From Ashinkailepas kermadecensis (taxonomy: Eukaryota; Arthropoda; Thecostraca; Neolepadidae): a stretch of DNA of 64,000 bases. The position numbers and the translations under genes are program-made. The notes under the pieces are model-generated. The model had not been told where the DNA came from. It ran no database searches and worked only from the letters and a program-made list of their open reading frames with translations. Location of the stretch: NCBI GenBank assembly GCA_034440615.1, contig JAOTOM010005180.1, forward strand, positions 1,393,501 through 1,457,500. Reading direction: 5' to 3'. Of this stretch, positions 37,258-47,957 are shown in pieces; the first letter of the stretch is position 1, and every line of letters begins with the position of its first letter.

Positions 37258-38390
37258 CCGTCCAAAATCACACCGACGCCAGTGGGGGAGGTGGCTGGGA
37301 CGGCGGCACGCTGGGCGTCCAAGATCACGCCGACACCAGTGGGGAAGGTGGCTGGGACAGCAGCACGCTGGACGTCCAAGATAACGCCGACGCCAGCGGG
37401 GAAGGTGGCTGGGACAGCAGCACGCTGGACGTCCAAGATCACGCCGACGCCCGTCGGGAGGGGGCTGGGACGGTGGCACGCTGGACGTAAGATCACGCCG
37501 ACGCCAGCTGGAAGGGGTGGGACGGCGGCACGCTGGACGTCCAAGATCAGGCCGACGCCCGTCGGGGAGGTGGCTGGGACGGCGGCACGCTGGACGTCCA
37601 AGATCACGCCGACACCTGTCGGGGAGGTGGCTGGGACAGCAGCACGCTGGACTCAACGCCGACGCCCGTCGGGGAAGGTGGCTGGGACAGCAGCACGCTG
37701 GACGTGTCGGGGAGGGGGGATCAGAGCGCTGGACGTCCAAAAAAACGCCGACGCCAGCGGGGAAGGTGGCTGGGACGGCGGCACGCTGGACGTCCTAAGA
37801 TCACGCCGACACCTGTCGGGGAGGTGGCTGGGACAGCAGCACGCTGGACGTCCAAGATAACGCCGACGCCCGTCGGGGAGGTGGCTGGGACGGCGAGCAC
37901 GCTGGACGTCCAAGATAACGCCGACGCCCGTCGGGGAGGTGGCTGGGACGGCGGCACGCTGGACGTCCAAGATAACGCCGACGTCGCGGGGGTGCAGCAC
38001 GGGAGTGTACGGCTTGGGACGGCGACACGCTGGACGTCCAAGATCACGCCGACACCAGTCGGGGAAGGTGGCTGGGACAGCAGCACGCTGGACGTCCAAG
38101 ACCACGCCGACGTCCGTCGGGAAGGTGGCTGGGACGGCGGCACGCTGGACGTCCTAAGATCACGCCGACACCCGTCGGGGAGGTGGCTGGGACGGCGGCA
38201 CGCTGGACGTCCAAGATCACGCCGACGTCCGTCGGGGAAGGTGGCTGGGACGGCGGCACGCTGGACGTCCAAGACCACGCCGACGTCCGTCGGGGAAGGT
38301 GGCTGGGACGGCGGCACGCTGGACGTCCAAGACCACGCCGACGTCCGTCGGGAAGGTGGCTGGGACGGCGGCACGCTGGACGCTCCCGTC
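37258..38390 (+). repeat. 57-bp minisatellite, ~20 copies
   Basis: Unit starts GTGGCTGGGACGGCGGCACG and continues CTGGACGTCCAAGATCACGC to CGACGCCCGTCGGGGAG, 57 bp. Because 57 is 3x19, several frames stay open on both strands (a 19-residue ...TPVGEVAGTAARWTSKI repeat on +). Small indels shift between them, so I do not call a gene. Confidence 0.9.
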
Positions 38391-38441
38391 AGAGTGGACA
38401 CACCCACTAACTTGATGTGCCATCAGTTAGAAACTCAAGGA

Positions 38442-38449
38442 CATGCCGC
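38442..38449. repeat. 8-bp target-site duplication (left) CATGCCGC
   Basis: Identical to 44581-44588, the bases directly outside the other end of the element. hAT transposons make 8-bp duplications. Confidence 0.75.
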
Positions 38450-38639
38450 CAAGGGCGTCGCCACCGGGGGGCAGGGGGCAGTCGCCCCCCCCTGCCGTGA
38501 GACTGGGGGCGCCGCTCCCCCTGAAATTTCAGGAGGCCCCTGTCCGGGAATGCACAGCAAAAAAAGTGAGCAAGGAGGCCGACGAGACATGAGAGGAGGC
38601 CTCCAAGACGTGAGAGGAGGCCCCTAATTTGAAGAAGGA

Positions 38640-39650
38640 GTCACCTAGGACAGGATAGGAGGCCCCCAGGATTACAAAGGAGGCCCCAGTATTGAAAAGG
38701 ATGCCCCCAGGATTGCAAAAGAGGCCTCCAGGATCGCAAAGGAGGACTCCAGGATTGCAAAGGAGGCCCCCAGGAATGCAAAGGAGGCCCCCAGGATTGC
38801 AAAGGAGGCCTCCAGGATTACAAAGGAGGCCCCCAGGATTGCAAAGGAGGCCCCGAGGAATGCAAAGGAGGCCCCAGGATTGAAAAAAGGCCTCCAGGAT
38901 TACAAAGAAGGTCCCAGGATTGCAAAAGAGGCCCCCAGGATTGCAAAGGAGGACTCCAGTATTACAAAGGAGGCCCCAGGATTGCAAAGGAGGCCCCCAA
39001 GATAGCAAAGGAGGCCTCCAGAAATGCAAAGGAGGCCCCCAGGAATGCAAAGGAGGCCCCCAGGATCGCAAAGGAGGACTTCAGGATTGCAAAGGAAACC
39101 CTCAGGAATGCAAAGGAGGCCCCAAGGATTGCAAAGGAGGCCCCCAGGAATGCAAAGGAGGACTCCAGGATTGCAAAGGAGGCCCCCAGGAATGCAAAGG
39201 AGGCCCCAAGGATTGTAAAGAAGACCCCCAGGATTGCAAAGGAGGCCCCCAGGAATGCAAAGGAGGCCTCCAGGAATGCAAAGGAGGCCCCAGGAATGCA
39301 AAGGAGGCCTCCAGGATTACAAAGGAGGCCCCCCAGGATTGCAAACGAGGCCCCCAAGATTGCAAAGGAGGCCTCCAGGATTACAAAGGAGGCACTCAGG
39401 ATTGAAAAGGAGTCCCCAAGATTGCAAAGGAGGCCTCCAGGATTACAAAGGAGGTACTCAGGATTGAAAAGGAGGTCCCCAATATTGCAAAGGAGGCCCC
39501 CAGGATTGCAAAGGAGGACTTCAGGATTACACAGGAGGCCCCCAGGAATGAACAGGAAATCCCCAGGATTGCAAAGGAGGCCTCCAGGATTGCAAAGAAG
39601 GCCCCAGGATTGCAAAGGAGGTCCCAGGATTGCAAAGGTGGCCCAATACG
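38640..39650 (+). repeat. 21-bp minisatellite, ~45 copies
   Basis: Unit GGAGGCCCCCAGGATTGCAAA, mostly 21 bp (some 20), with common variants AGGAATGCAAA and AGGATTACAAA. It reads as seven-residue repeats in open frames on both strands, which explains the long ORFs here. Confidence 0.95.
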
Positions 39651-42620
39651 GGAAGGGAGACCTCAGAAAATGAGAGGAGGCCCAAAGACGAAATATAAAG
39701 CCAGTGGATATGAGATGAGGTTTCGGAGACGCAAAAGCAGTCCCTAAAACGGGTAAGGTTCCACCAAGATAGAAAAGGATGATCCTGAAAAGTGGCAGGA
39801 AGCACCTAATTCGGAAGAGGGCGATATAAGATTGGAAATGAGACCCTATGATAAACGAGGAAGCCCCTAAAATATGAGAGAAGGGCAATTAGATAAGAGG
39901 GATGGCTCCCAGGCGAGAAAGAAGGCTTCAAGACCGGTAAGAGGGTCCCCAGGAAATGACAAGGTAACTGAGATAGAAAAAGGTTGCTTGTAATTTGGGA
40001 GAGGAGGTACCGGAGAGAGAACAGGAATCCACCAGGAGATAAGAGGCCACCCTTAAAATGGGAAAATATATAATCAAAACGCAGAACAGGAGGCTCCGAA
40101 GACGTGAGAGGAGGCCCCTAATTTGAAAAAGAAAGCCTCTAGAAGAGAAAAGGAGGTCCCTGCCGGACTCGAGAGGAGTCCCTTCGAGATCGAGTAGGAG
40201 GTTTCCAGGGCCGAATGAAGCCCCGACGACCGGAAGGAATTCCCAGGAAATGAGAGAAGGCACTTAAGATGGGAGTGGCAGGTAGCAGGTATGGAAGGAG
40301 GCGAGGTTTCCAAATTGAAGATCCATCAAGACGGGTAAGCTTTGCGAGGACAAAGGAGGCCCACGAGGCGTGTCAGGAGGCCCCTAATTTGGCAGAGGAT
40401 GCCCCTGGAACATGAGAGGAAGCCCCATGCCACGTTAAAGGGGCCTTAGGATGTGGGAGGAGGCCCTCCAAAACGGGAGAGGAGGACCATTGAATATGGA
40501 GGAGGGTAGGATGCATGAGAAGGCGTCCAAAAGCCGGTAAAAAGGCTCCAGGAAATGAGGCGAGACCCCTAAGACGCGAGAGGAGGTCTATAATTTGCAA
40601 GAAGCCCCTGAAATGCCAGGAATCATGCCGGGGTACTTGAAAATCACGATATGGGCCCAAAAAGATCCGGACGGGGCCCCTAAATATCACGCTGAGCCTA
40701 GGGGTACCAAAAATTCACGCTCGGACCATGAAAATCACGCTAGGGGCACGATAGATAGTACCGTTCCCCAACAGTATCATTGGGACACAAATGAAGCCGG
40801 GGCAACGAAAAACAATCCGGACATGGATAATCACTCTGGGGCCCCAACAACGACACCAAAAGCATCAAAAACGTATTGGACACCCACAAAGTGTCTAGGT
40901 CGCTAAAACTCGAGCTACGATCCAAGCAAATGACGTCGGGACATAAAAGATTACATTGAACTAGAAAAAAAGTCGCGTCGCAGCCCTTGAAAATCTCACT
41001 GGACACCAAAAAGGTCGCGCCTGGACCCAAAAGGTTACAGCTGCCCCAAAAAATCAATTATCAACCGGAATGTCACTGTGCTCCACACAAAAAAAATCGG
41101 GTCAAAGTCCCCCCAAAACCCGTTGGGCACTGGAAAAAAACGTGTCAGGGCACCGAAGAAAATCGCACCTGGAAACCGACGAATCGTACCAGGACCGAAA
41201 AATATCGCATATCGCATATCGCATATCGCACCTTTAAGAAAATAGAACTCGATGTCCAAAAGTTCACACCGAGTCTCGATAGAAACGACCACAGCACCGG
41301 AAAATTAAGAACAGGTCCGGAAAAAATTGCCGGAGGGCATTTATACTCCGAAAGGTGCCATCGGCTGAAAAAGTCCTTTGGTGGCCGCAGTGACATATCA
41401 AAAGGGCAAATGCCCCCTCCCTCCTAAGAGGGATATGCTCCCAAGGATCGAGCCGAGGCCCCCAAAAGTCGCGCTGGGGCCACACAAATTCGCGTCGGTC
41501 CACCAGAATTCGCATAGAGACTCCTAGTAAATACGCCGGGCCCCAGAAAACTCGCTCCGAGGCACACAAATCTGCAACAGGAACCGCCGAGATCTCGTTG
41601 GGGTCACAGCTAGGCACAACGCACCCCGCAAACTCGAACCGGTCCCACCAAATTTCGCGCTCGGACCCACAATTCCCATCGGTAGTACCAAAAATTTGGC
41701 CTGGGCATAAAAAATTAACGTCGGGGCTGCCAACAATTGGCGTCTAGGGCCCCACATAGGCACCGTGTGACCCCCAAAGTCGCATCGGTATCCGAAAAAT
41801 AAAGCCGGAGCCCTCCAAAATAATGAGGGATTCCAAAAAAGCCCAGGTCAGGACAATGGTTCTGGAGCACCGAACATGTCATCAGATGCCTTGACAAATC
41901 GCGTACGGCATCGAAAAACATACCGGAGCTCGAAGAAAATCGAGGTGAGATACAAAAACATGGCGCCAGGGACTCGAAAAAATGAGGCCGGGATTTGGAA
42001 TTTAAAGAAAATTCAGAAGAGATCCACAAAATCGCGTTGAGCCCAGATAACTAGCGTTGGGTCCCGGAACCGCGCGCCTGGACGCGATAAGTCGCGATAG
42101 GACCCAGAAAAAGCCCCGAAATCGTACCGGGACACCACAAATGTGCGTCAGAAGCCCCAAATGAACACAGCGGGACCCTAAGAGCACAACGAGGACCGAG
42201 AATGCGACTGGCCCTCCAAAGCGCAGTCTTGCAAAAAGCGACAGGACCCGAAAACATGGGTTGTAGCCATAACTATATATACCGGGAACTCTAGAAAACA
42301 TCATTTAAAAAAACAAAAAACAAAAACACCGGAAACTCTCAAGGCACATAGGGGCCATATGACTGCACAAGGGCCTGAAAAGAGGCTGGGGCCGCAAAAA
42401 GCAACATGGTCCGAAACGAACAAAAATGCCGGGCACTAAGTAAGCACATCGAGATCTTTGAAAGCGTCCCGACAACTAAAAAAGTCTTCGGTGCACAAAA
42501 AGGCAACAAACCCTAATACGAGCAGTAGTTTCGAAAATGCGTTGGATCTCTAACAAAAATGGATTGGAGCCCTAAGACACATCCGTAGACGAAGAAATAC
42601 GAAACGGGTTCAAAGAAGTA
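39651..42620 (+). repeat. Degenerate ~21-bp-period tract
   Basis: Period is kept while sequence drifts. At 41464-41576 the AAA(A/T)TCGCG-like cores fall at 41464, 41486, 41506, 41529, 41547 and 41568. Units look like GGGCCCCAGAAAACTCGCTCC. It is the reverse complement in kind of the 31.7-32.1 kb array. Also holds (ATATCGC)3 at about 41209-41230. Confidence 0.65.
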
Positions 42621-44580
42621 CACTCAGGCTGAGCCTCGGTTCGGTAGCCAACCTGGAAGCATGTTTAATCAAAGATATGAGGTGAATCAAAGCTCAGCGG
42701 GTATCCGCATTTCTTTACCATAAAATATGGGAAGTAGGGAACTAAGGATCGAATTTAATTCATCGAATTTTCGCAGCGAACGACCATACAAAGCATTTTA
42801 TCACGTCAGATATGGCACAAGTCTATCATGTGGCAATAATTAGCAAAGCGTAGGAGGCCCAGCAGAATCCGTAGCATCGCACGAAGTGTGGCGAATGCGC
42901 CGAATGCGCAAGATGGGTGTGCACGTGCAATAACGTTGGAGTCGTGGCGACCGGGCACTATGAACCGGAATGTCTGAAATTGGGAAATTTTATATTTTAA
43001 AGTGATTTGCGTAGGTGTAATTTCAGCAGTGCGAGGTGACTTGTCAAGGGATACCAAAATAATACATTCGAACAGGGTGGGGGAGCTAGGGTTGAAATCA
43101 GACGAATCAGAAACGATAGTGATAGATTAGGCCCCTCCACAGGATAATCCAGTCGATCACTAATTATTGAATTTAAAATGGTCCCCTTTGACAAAATAGT
43201 GGTCTAAATCGGAAAACTTACGCCCATGGAGCAAGGTCAACATTTCGGGGGAAAATTCCCCCTCACAAACATACAAAACAACACCGATGCCCCATATTAA
43301 ATTGGAGGAACGATGCCTTTTAAAACGTATTTTCTTCCTACAAAGTTGTCTTCTGTGATTGCAGCCTGCATGATTAGAGCTTCCCAGCTTCAGTACCTTC
43401 TCAACGACACAATTTACAAAACGGTACAGCACAGCGATAACCATGGGCGTGAAGGCGTGGAATTCGAAGGTTTTGCATTATTTATGCATTATCATTGTTA
43501 CATTGTTGCATTGCCATTGATGCATTGCTGTTCAATGCTTGTTCTTGCCGTGAATTTATTCGCGGAGGATTTATTATCTTAGCTTCTGTGCCAAGTGCCT
43601 TGCAGCCAGCACCAAATGTTATTTTAAAAAAAGAGAAATAAATCCCTAAGATGACGATCAGAAAACCAATTCAATTCACTTCTCGTTGTCGCACTCGCGA
43701 AATTGTCGTCCGAGGACTGAGAAATGATCGTTTAAGCTTGTTTATGAGATCAAGCTGGTGGGAATTACTAACAGTAGTGATGAACCTAGCTATATTCAGT
43801 TAAACTTGGTGGACATAGAAGTGGGTTGATCAATGGGAGATATCTTTCAGATATGCTCAGCACGAGCCCCACCAGCTCGCTACAATCTAGAGGCCAGTGG
43901 GAAGATTCTCCTCGTCGATAAAGCATAAAGATATTGGTTTGTTTTGGCACTGACGTATTTATCCATATTTGCTTATTTATACCCTGGTATGGCTTAGTTC
44001 TCAGCGAAAAAAAAAGATTCTTGCTATTGCGTTTTGCGTAAATGATGCACCATGCCAAGAACAAACAAGACATCAATATGAAATCATGTTCCCATTCGGG
44101 AATCATGCTAAGAGATTAAAAAGCAATAGGAGGCCCTAACACATGACCTCCTGGAACAGTGTAATTTGCCAAATATTTCCCAGAATAGAACAGGTGCCAA
44201 GGAAAAAAGCAGTGCTAAAGAAAGGTCTTGGACGTTACTTTATGGAATTATACCAATCAAACGAAAACTGAAGACAGAATCTAGTTCATATAATTCATAA
44301 AGATAACTTTTAAAAAAGTCTACCTTGCCATAGAGGATGTCATTGTTGATGATATATGGCAACACAGAAATGTATGATGTGCCTGAATGAATGTGTTTTT
44401 TTTTCTTCTTTTTTTGTGATGGATTATTTTGTTAGGTTCGTATTCACCCATGCATATTCTGTTTCATAATATTTTTTTTTTTAAACAAAAAAAAACAGTG
44501 GAGGCCCCCTTTTGGGAAACAGGAGGCCCCCTATGAACATTGCCCCCTCCCCCTGGAAGAATTTCGTGGCGACGCCACTG

Positions 44581-44588
44581 CATGCCGC
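44581..44588. repeat. 8-bp target-site duplication (right) CATGCCGC
   Basis: Matches 38442-38449 exactly; directly abuts the terminal CACTG of the element. Confidence 0.75.
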
Positions 44589-45522
44589 AAAACAACAGAA
44601 GACGTCAAACATCGTAGTCCAACTGTATGGCACAGGTGGGGTAGGGGTTGGAAGCCGACGGCAGCTCATCCGCCGACAAGTCGAACTGGCTCACAAGAGA
44701 GCAATGACCTACCGCCGAAGGTGAAGAAGGCTAGACATGTCCGTACCCGAGGGACGGGAACATCGCAGGGCCGGTTTCACCCTGGCAGAACTGCGCGTGC
44801 TTAGGATCAGGTTATAATGTTTGAGGAGTGGGATTTCACGGTGACGCACAACAGGGCATTTATGTTATATTTGAGATTGTAGACTTTCGTTGAAAACATC
44901 TGGATAGGCGACGAGGATCAGAAAGAAAAGTATTGAATTACTGGATAACCAAATAATTATCAAGTACATCACTGGGAATATTCACATTCAACGACCTCGT
45001 ATTCACGTGGTACTTCATTTCATACCTGCCAGAGGTAGCACAATATATAATAATGCGTTCACATTTGAATTACTGAGGTCCTCAGCTAATCCCAGTTCTG
45101 GTTTAGCTGTGAAATCTAGAGGAATGTATCATTCAGCCCTCGACGAATGCCTATCACTTCTTGTTGATTCATCACGCAGTAACTTATGTGGCCACCCAAG
45201 CCATGTTGGGTGGTCTCATCCCCTCAGTTATCCGAAATGTTCAGGGTCGGCCCGATTGATGGCTTAAATCCCCTGCAATCAGGACTAGCTCTATTAGTTG
45301 AACAGATCAGCTTTCGGTTTGGCCACCCAAGCTGCTACAACACCACGCCTGCATTGCGATCTATGCCTTCCCATATCCAGTGTGTAATGATAATCTGCGT
45401 GTACACCAATTTGCAGTATAAAGCCTGGAAAGACTTACCTCCAGTGTATAGAAGCATGAATGTGGTGACTGCCCATGTAGTTGTGCGGTATCGGTAACTC
45501 AGTTTTCGCTGTTTGCCTTCAG
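44589..45522 (+). other. End of intron 10
   Basis: No gene or strong repeat; ends in acceptor cgctgtttgccttcag. Confidence 0.4.
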
Positions 45523-45673
45523 AATATCTACAGAGTCTACCCAGAGCGAAATCATTTCCGGGGCGCCACCGGTAAAGGAGAAAGGCGCTCTGAAGGCCCT
45601 CAAGAGCTGGGCACGCTCAAGAAGCGCCGAAGGTTCGAAGTTGGAGGCGCGCCCGGGCCCAGCGCCAACAAAG
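45523..45673 (+). CDS. Exon 11, Ser/Lys/Pro-rich segment, residues 425-475
   Basis: Strong acceptor tgtttgccttcag. One base completes Arg425, then ISTESTQSEIISGAPPVKEK ... PGPAPTK. I end it at gtgtgg (45674, weak donor) because this gives phase 0 as needed by exon 12. A stronger-looking gtaagg at 45709 would leave phase 1, and reading on reaches a stop near 45771, so an alternative terminal exon is possible. Confidence 0.65.
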
Positions 45674-46338
45674 GTGTGGCAGTTCCCGGTGGTGCTGGTC
45701 TCTGACTGTAAGGGTGTGCCGCTAGTCGCATGCCATTTGTTGACATGCCTAGGTATAGAATGGCAGGTAAAATAGCATCGGCTAAGAGGAAAACGGAAAT
45801 CGATGAAAATATTTGCCAGTGCTAGCCAACTAAAGACTAAAGTTGTTAAAAAATCGTTTAGTAGCTGCTGTCATTAGCCAAACAAATTTTGTTTTAGTCA
45901 CTAAATGACATGACATGACAATGTCTGCCTAAAAAATATTTCATTTACTTACCAGCTTCATTGCCCATTGCCAAAGTATCAGCGAAATGCTTGCTATGAT
46001 GTTTATCACACATTGTGATCCTGCCTCCACCCAGAAGTGTACACAAGGGAATGGGCAGAGTGACACTTTCTTCCACTTGGCAGCGGGAGGTTTGCATTGT
46101 TCCCGTGCCAACGTTGGAAAATTTGAACGCACAAATGGGTTATCAAGACGAAGGTTCCCTGGGCTGATTGTATTTCGATGATAAACAGGTAAAAAACATT
46201 CATAGCTTCGAAGACAGTGCCTTCAACCTACGTGAGGTTTAAGATGTTATATTGAAAAACTAAGTATACAAAGATAGAGGAAGGAAAGAAGCCAAGGAAT
46301 GTCTTGATAGCATATACATTATATATACATCATATACA

Positions 46339-46346
46339 CATCATGT
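46339..46346. repeat. 8-bp target-site duplication (left) CATCATGT
   Basis: Identical to 51037-51044 on the far side of the hAT element. The target is a CATATACATC-like low-complexity stretch. Confidence 0.9.
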
Positions 46347-46369
46347 CAGGGCCTCGGATAACATGTTAA

Positions 46370-46393
46370 CTACTGGGGCAAATGCCCCAGTAG
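46370..46393. repeat. Subterminal hairpin at left end of hAT element
   Basis: CTACTGGGGCA, two-base spacer, TGCCCCAGTAG: a perfect 11-bp inverted repeat overlapping the inner part of the left TIR, followed by further CCCCAGTAGTG copies. Such subterminal repeats often serve as extra transposase contacts in hAT elements; that role is inferred. Confidence 0.85.
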
Positions 46394-46876
46394 TGACCGG
46401 AATTTCCCCAGTAGTGATTGGATTTTGCCCCACTTCCAAAACCCTGGAAATGACTCAATATAATCATCTTATATTTTATTGTTCGGTTTAGCTATGTTTA
46501 TTGCATGGTAGGTAATTTTATTTTATCTCACTCACTTCGAATTACACACACGGAGGTTCGTTAGTTCGCACTTAACAGACATATTTATATATATTAACAG
46601 AGCTTCGGTAGAAGCGCTCGGTAGCTGCAAGGTTATGTGTAGCTACTTAAATCGGTCGCGTATATGCGCCCGATACGCGTGCAATTCTTCGCAACGGAGG
46701 ATCAATCGGCGCATTCGTCACGAGATAGCGTAGTCAGCTGACGCCGTTTGAGTCAAAATTATCAACTTGCATAACCTAGTGATTGAAGAGCTTTGCATGA
46801 ACCTCAACCTGTAGTTCGCCGAGTGTTGCGTTACATACCTACATTTTGGAAAAGCACACCAAAACGTTGTGAAAAT

Positions 46877-46909
46877 ATGGACATCAGAAAATTTTTCCAA
46901 CCACACAAG
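46877..46909 (+). CDS. hAT transposase exon 1 (GC donor)
   Basis: ATG at 46877 gives MDIRKFFQPHK, then AAG|GCATGT. An MDIR-type start is usual for the ZNF862/KIAA1586-like hAT proteins as I remember them. The donor matches consensus AAG|GTATGT except for C at +2, so it is either a GC-AG intron or a donor damaged by one T-to-C change. Exon 2 continues in phase 0 (Lys, Arg, Pro), whereas the alternative donor gttaag at 46914 would create a stop. Confidence 0.55.
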
Positions 46910-47603
46910 GCATGTTAAGGTTTGGGCATTGGATGTTTGTGAAATTGATTAGCGCAAACTTGCTGAGCTTTTCTCAGGGGCGTACCTACCTGGAATTTTG
47001 CGAGCATACCCCATTTTCCAATATGGACATTGTCTTGGGCTGGGGCTAAGTGGGGACATATTTCAGAGAAATTTTGATTCAGAGGGGCATTGCCGTTGCT
47101 TTTGATCATACAATTGTGCGTATTGACTGCGGCGTTGGGCCGTTTGCCCCTCCCCCATACTGGCGGCCGACTGCCAGCGCGTGCGTGGATTCTGCGCCGC
47201 TTACCAAAGGTATTATCGTGACTATTGCATTTAATTGTATACCATATTGTATTGTATACCACTTCCGGACATGGAATAACTATATTGACTGTCTTGATTG
47301 CAACTATTGACCATATGTTTAATAATATTGGGATATTGATATTATCTTCATTTCTATTGAAAGATGGTGTCATTCAATGCCATTCTTATCTAGGACTTGG
47401 ATTTTGAAGTTACTTGTTAATTACTTCTATAGGTATTTGTTTGCTAGAAATTTCGACCTTTGTTGTTTCGGTGGTAGGGAGCTTGTAATTTCTGTCGGCG
47501 AATCAAGCGTCATGGAACTGGGACGAGACACGATCGGATTACCCGAAATCAGTTTTTTAAACAGCAGTATTTGCATCGCATATCCACATTTCCTATTTTC
47601 CAG

Positions 47604-47707
47604 AAACGACCCTCGTCCGATCCCAACACCAACCCTCCTCATCCGGCTGATCCTGACCAAGAAGTTGCGGATCAAGCACAGCCGGTGGCCAAGAAGACCT
47701 GCATCAG
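47604..47707 (+). CDS. hAT transposase exon 2
   Basis: Acceptor tttcctattttccag, donor gtaact. Reads KRPSSDPNTNPPHPADPDQE ... KKTCI plus two bases: a basic, Pro/Asp-rich linker typical of the N-terminal region. Its two trailing bases join the first base of exon 3 to give Ser, in frame. Confidence 0.65.
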
Positions 47708-47957
47708 GTAACTTCATATGTTTTATCACTGAGCATATCTTGTTTTGGATAAAATGTTTGACCAATTTCCGTATATTTGTCTATTAATTATTTGTCCTCA
47801 CCAATAATTTCATAAAGGGGCATTCGCAACTTCGGATTTTATCGTGTCGACCGAGCAAATACCTACCCAGAAGACGAATTTCTATGCATGTATCTCTCCT
47901 TAACCCATCTTTCCGTGTTTTTTCTGTCTCTGACACGGTACCATCTCACCTGGCCAG

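Larger units (their letters stand above)
38450..44580. mobile_element. 6.1-kb non-autonomous hAT-like element built from ~21-bp repeats
   Basis: Left end CAAGGGCGTCGCCACC and right end (reverse complement) CAGTGGCGTCGCCACG agree at 13 of the first 15 bases, and both are flanked by CATGCCGC. Inside: a GC-rich subterminal block (38460-38530), a homogeneous 21-bp array (38640-39650), increasingly degenerate ~21-bp material to about 42620, then ~1.9 kb of mostly unique DNA including a segment (42990-43190) related to 24030-24200. No transposase is seen; long ORFs on both strands across the array are repeat artefacts. It sits in intron 10 of the coiled-coil gene. Part of the TIR match is helped by the near-palindrome GGCGTCGCC, so the 8-bp duplication is the stronger evidence. 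Confidence 0.65.

Noticed and set aside
38529..39888. Long ORFs on both strands (up to 308 residues) of Cys/Leu/Gly/Pro or Gln/Arg/Pro repeats
   Set aside because: They arise from a 21-bp tandem repeat, whose length keeps frames open on both strands; no start context, splice site or non-repeat domain supports a gene.
45674..45773. Extension of exon 11 to a stop codon (TAG near 45771) or to donor gtaagg at 45709
   Set aside because: Both leave the downstream exons 12-14 out of phase or unused, whereas the gtgtgg donor joins them in frame. Kept only as an alternative isoform.
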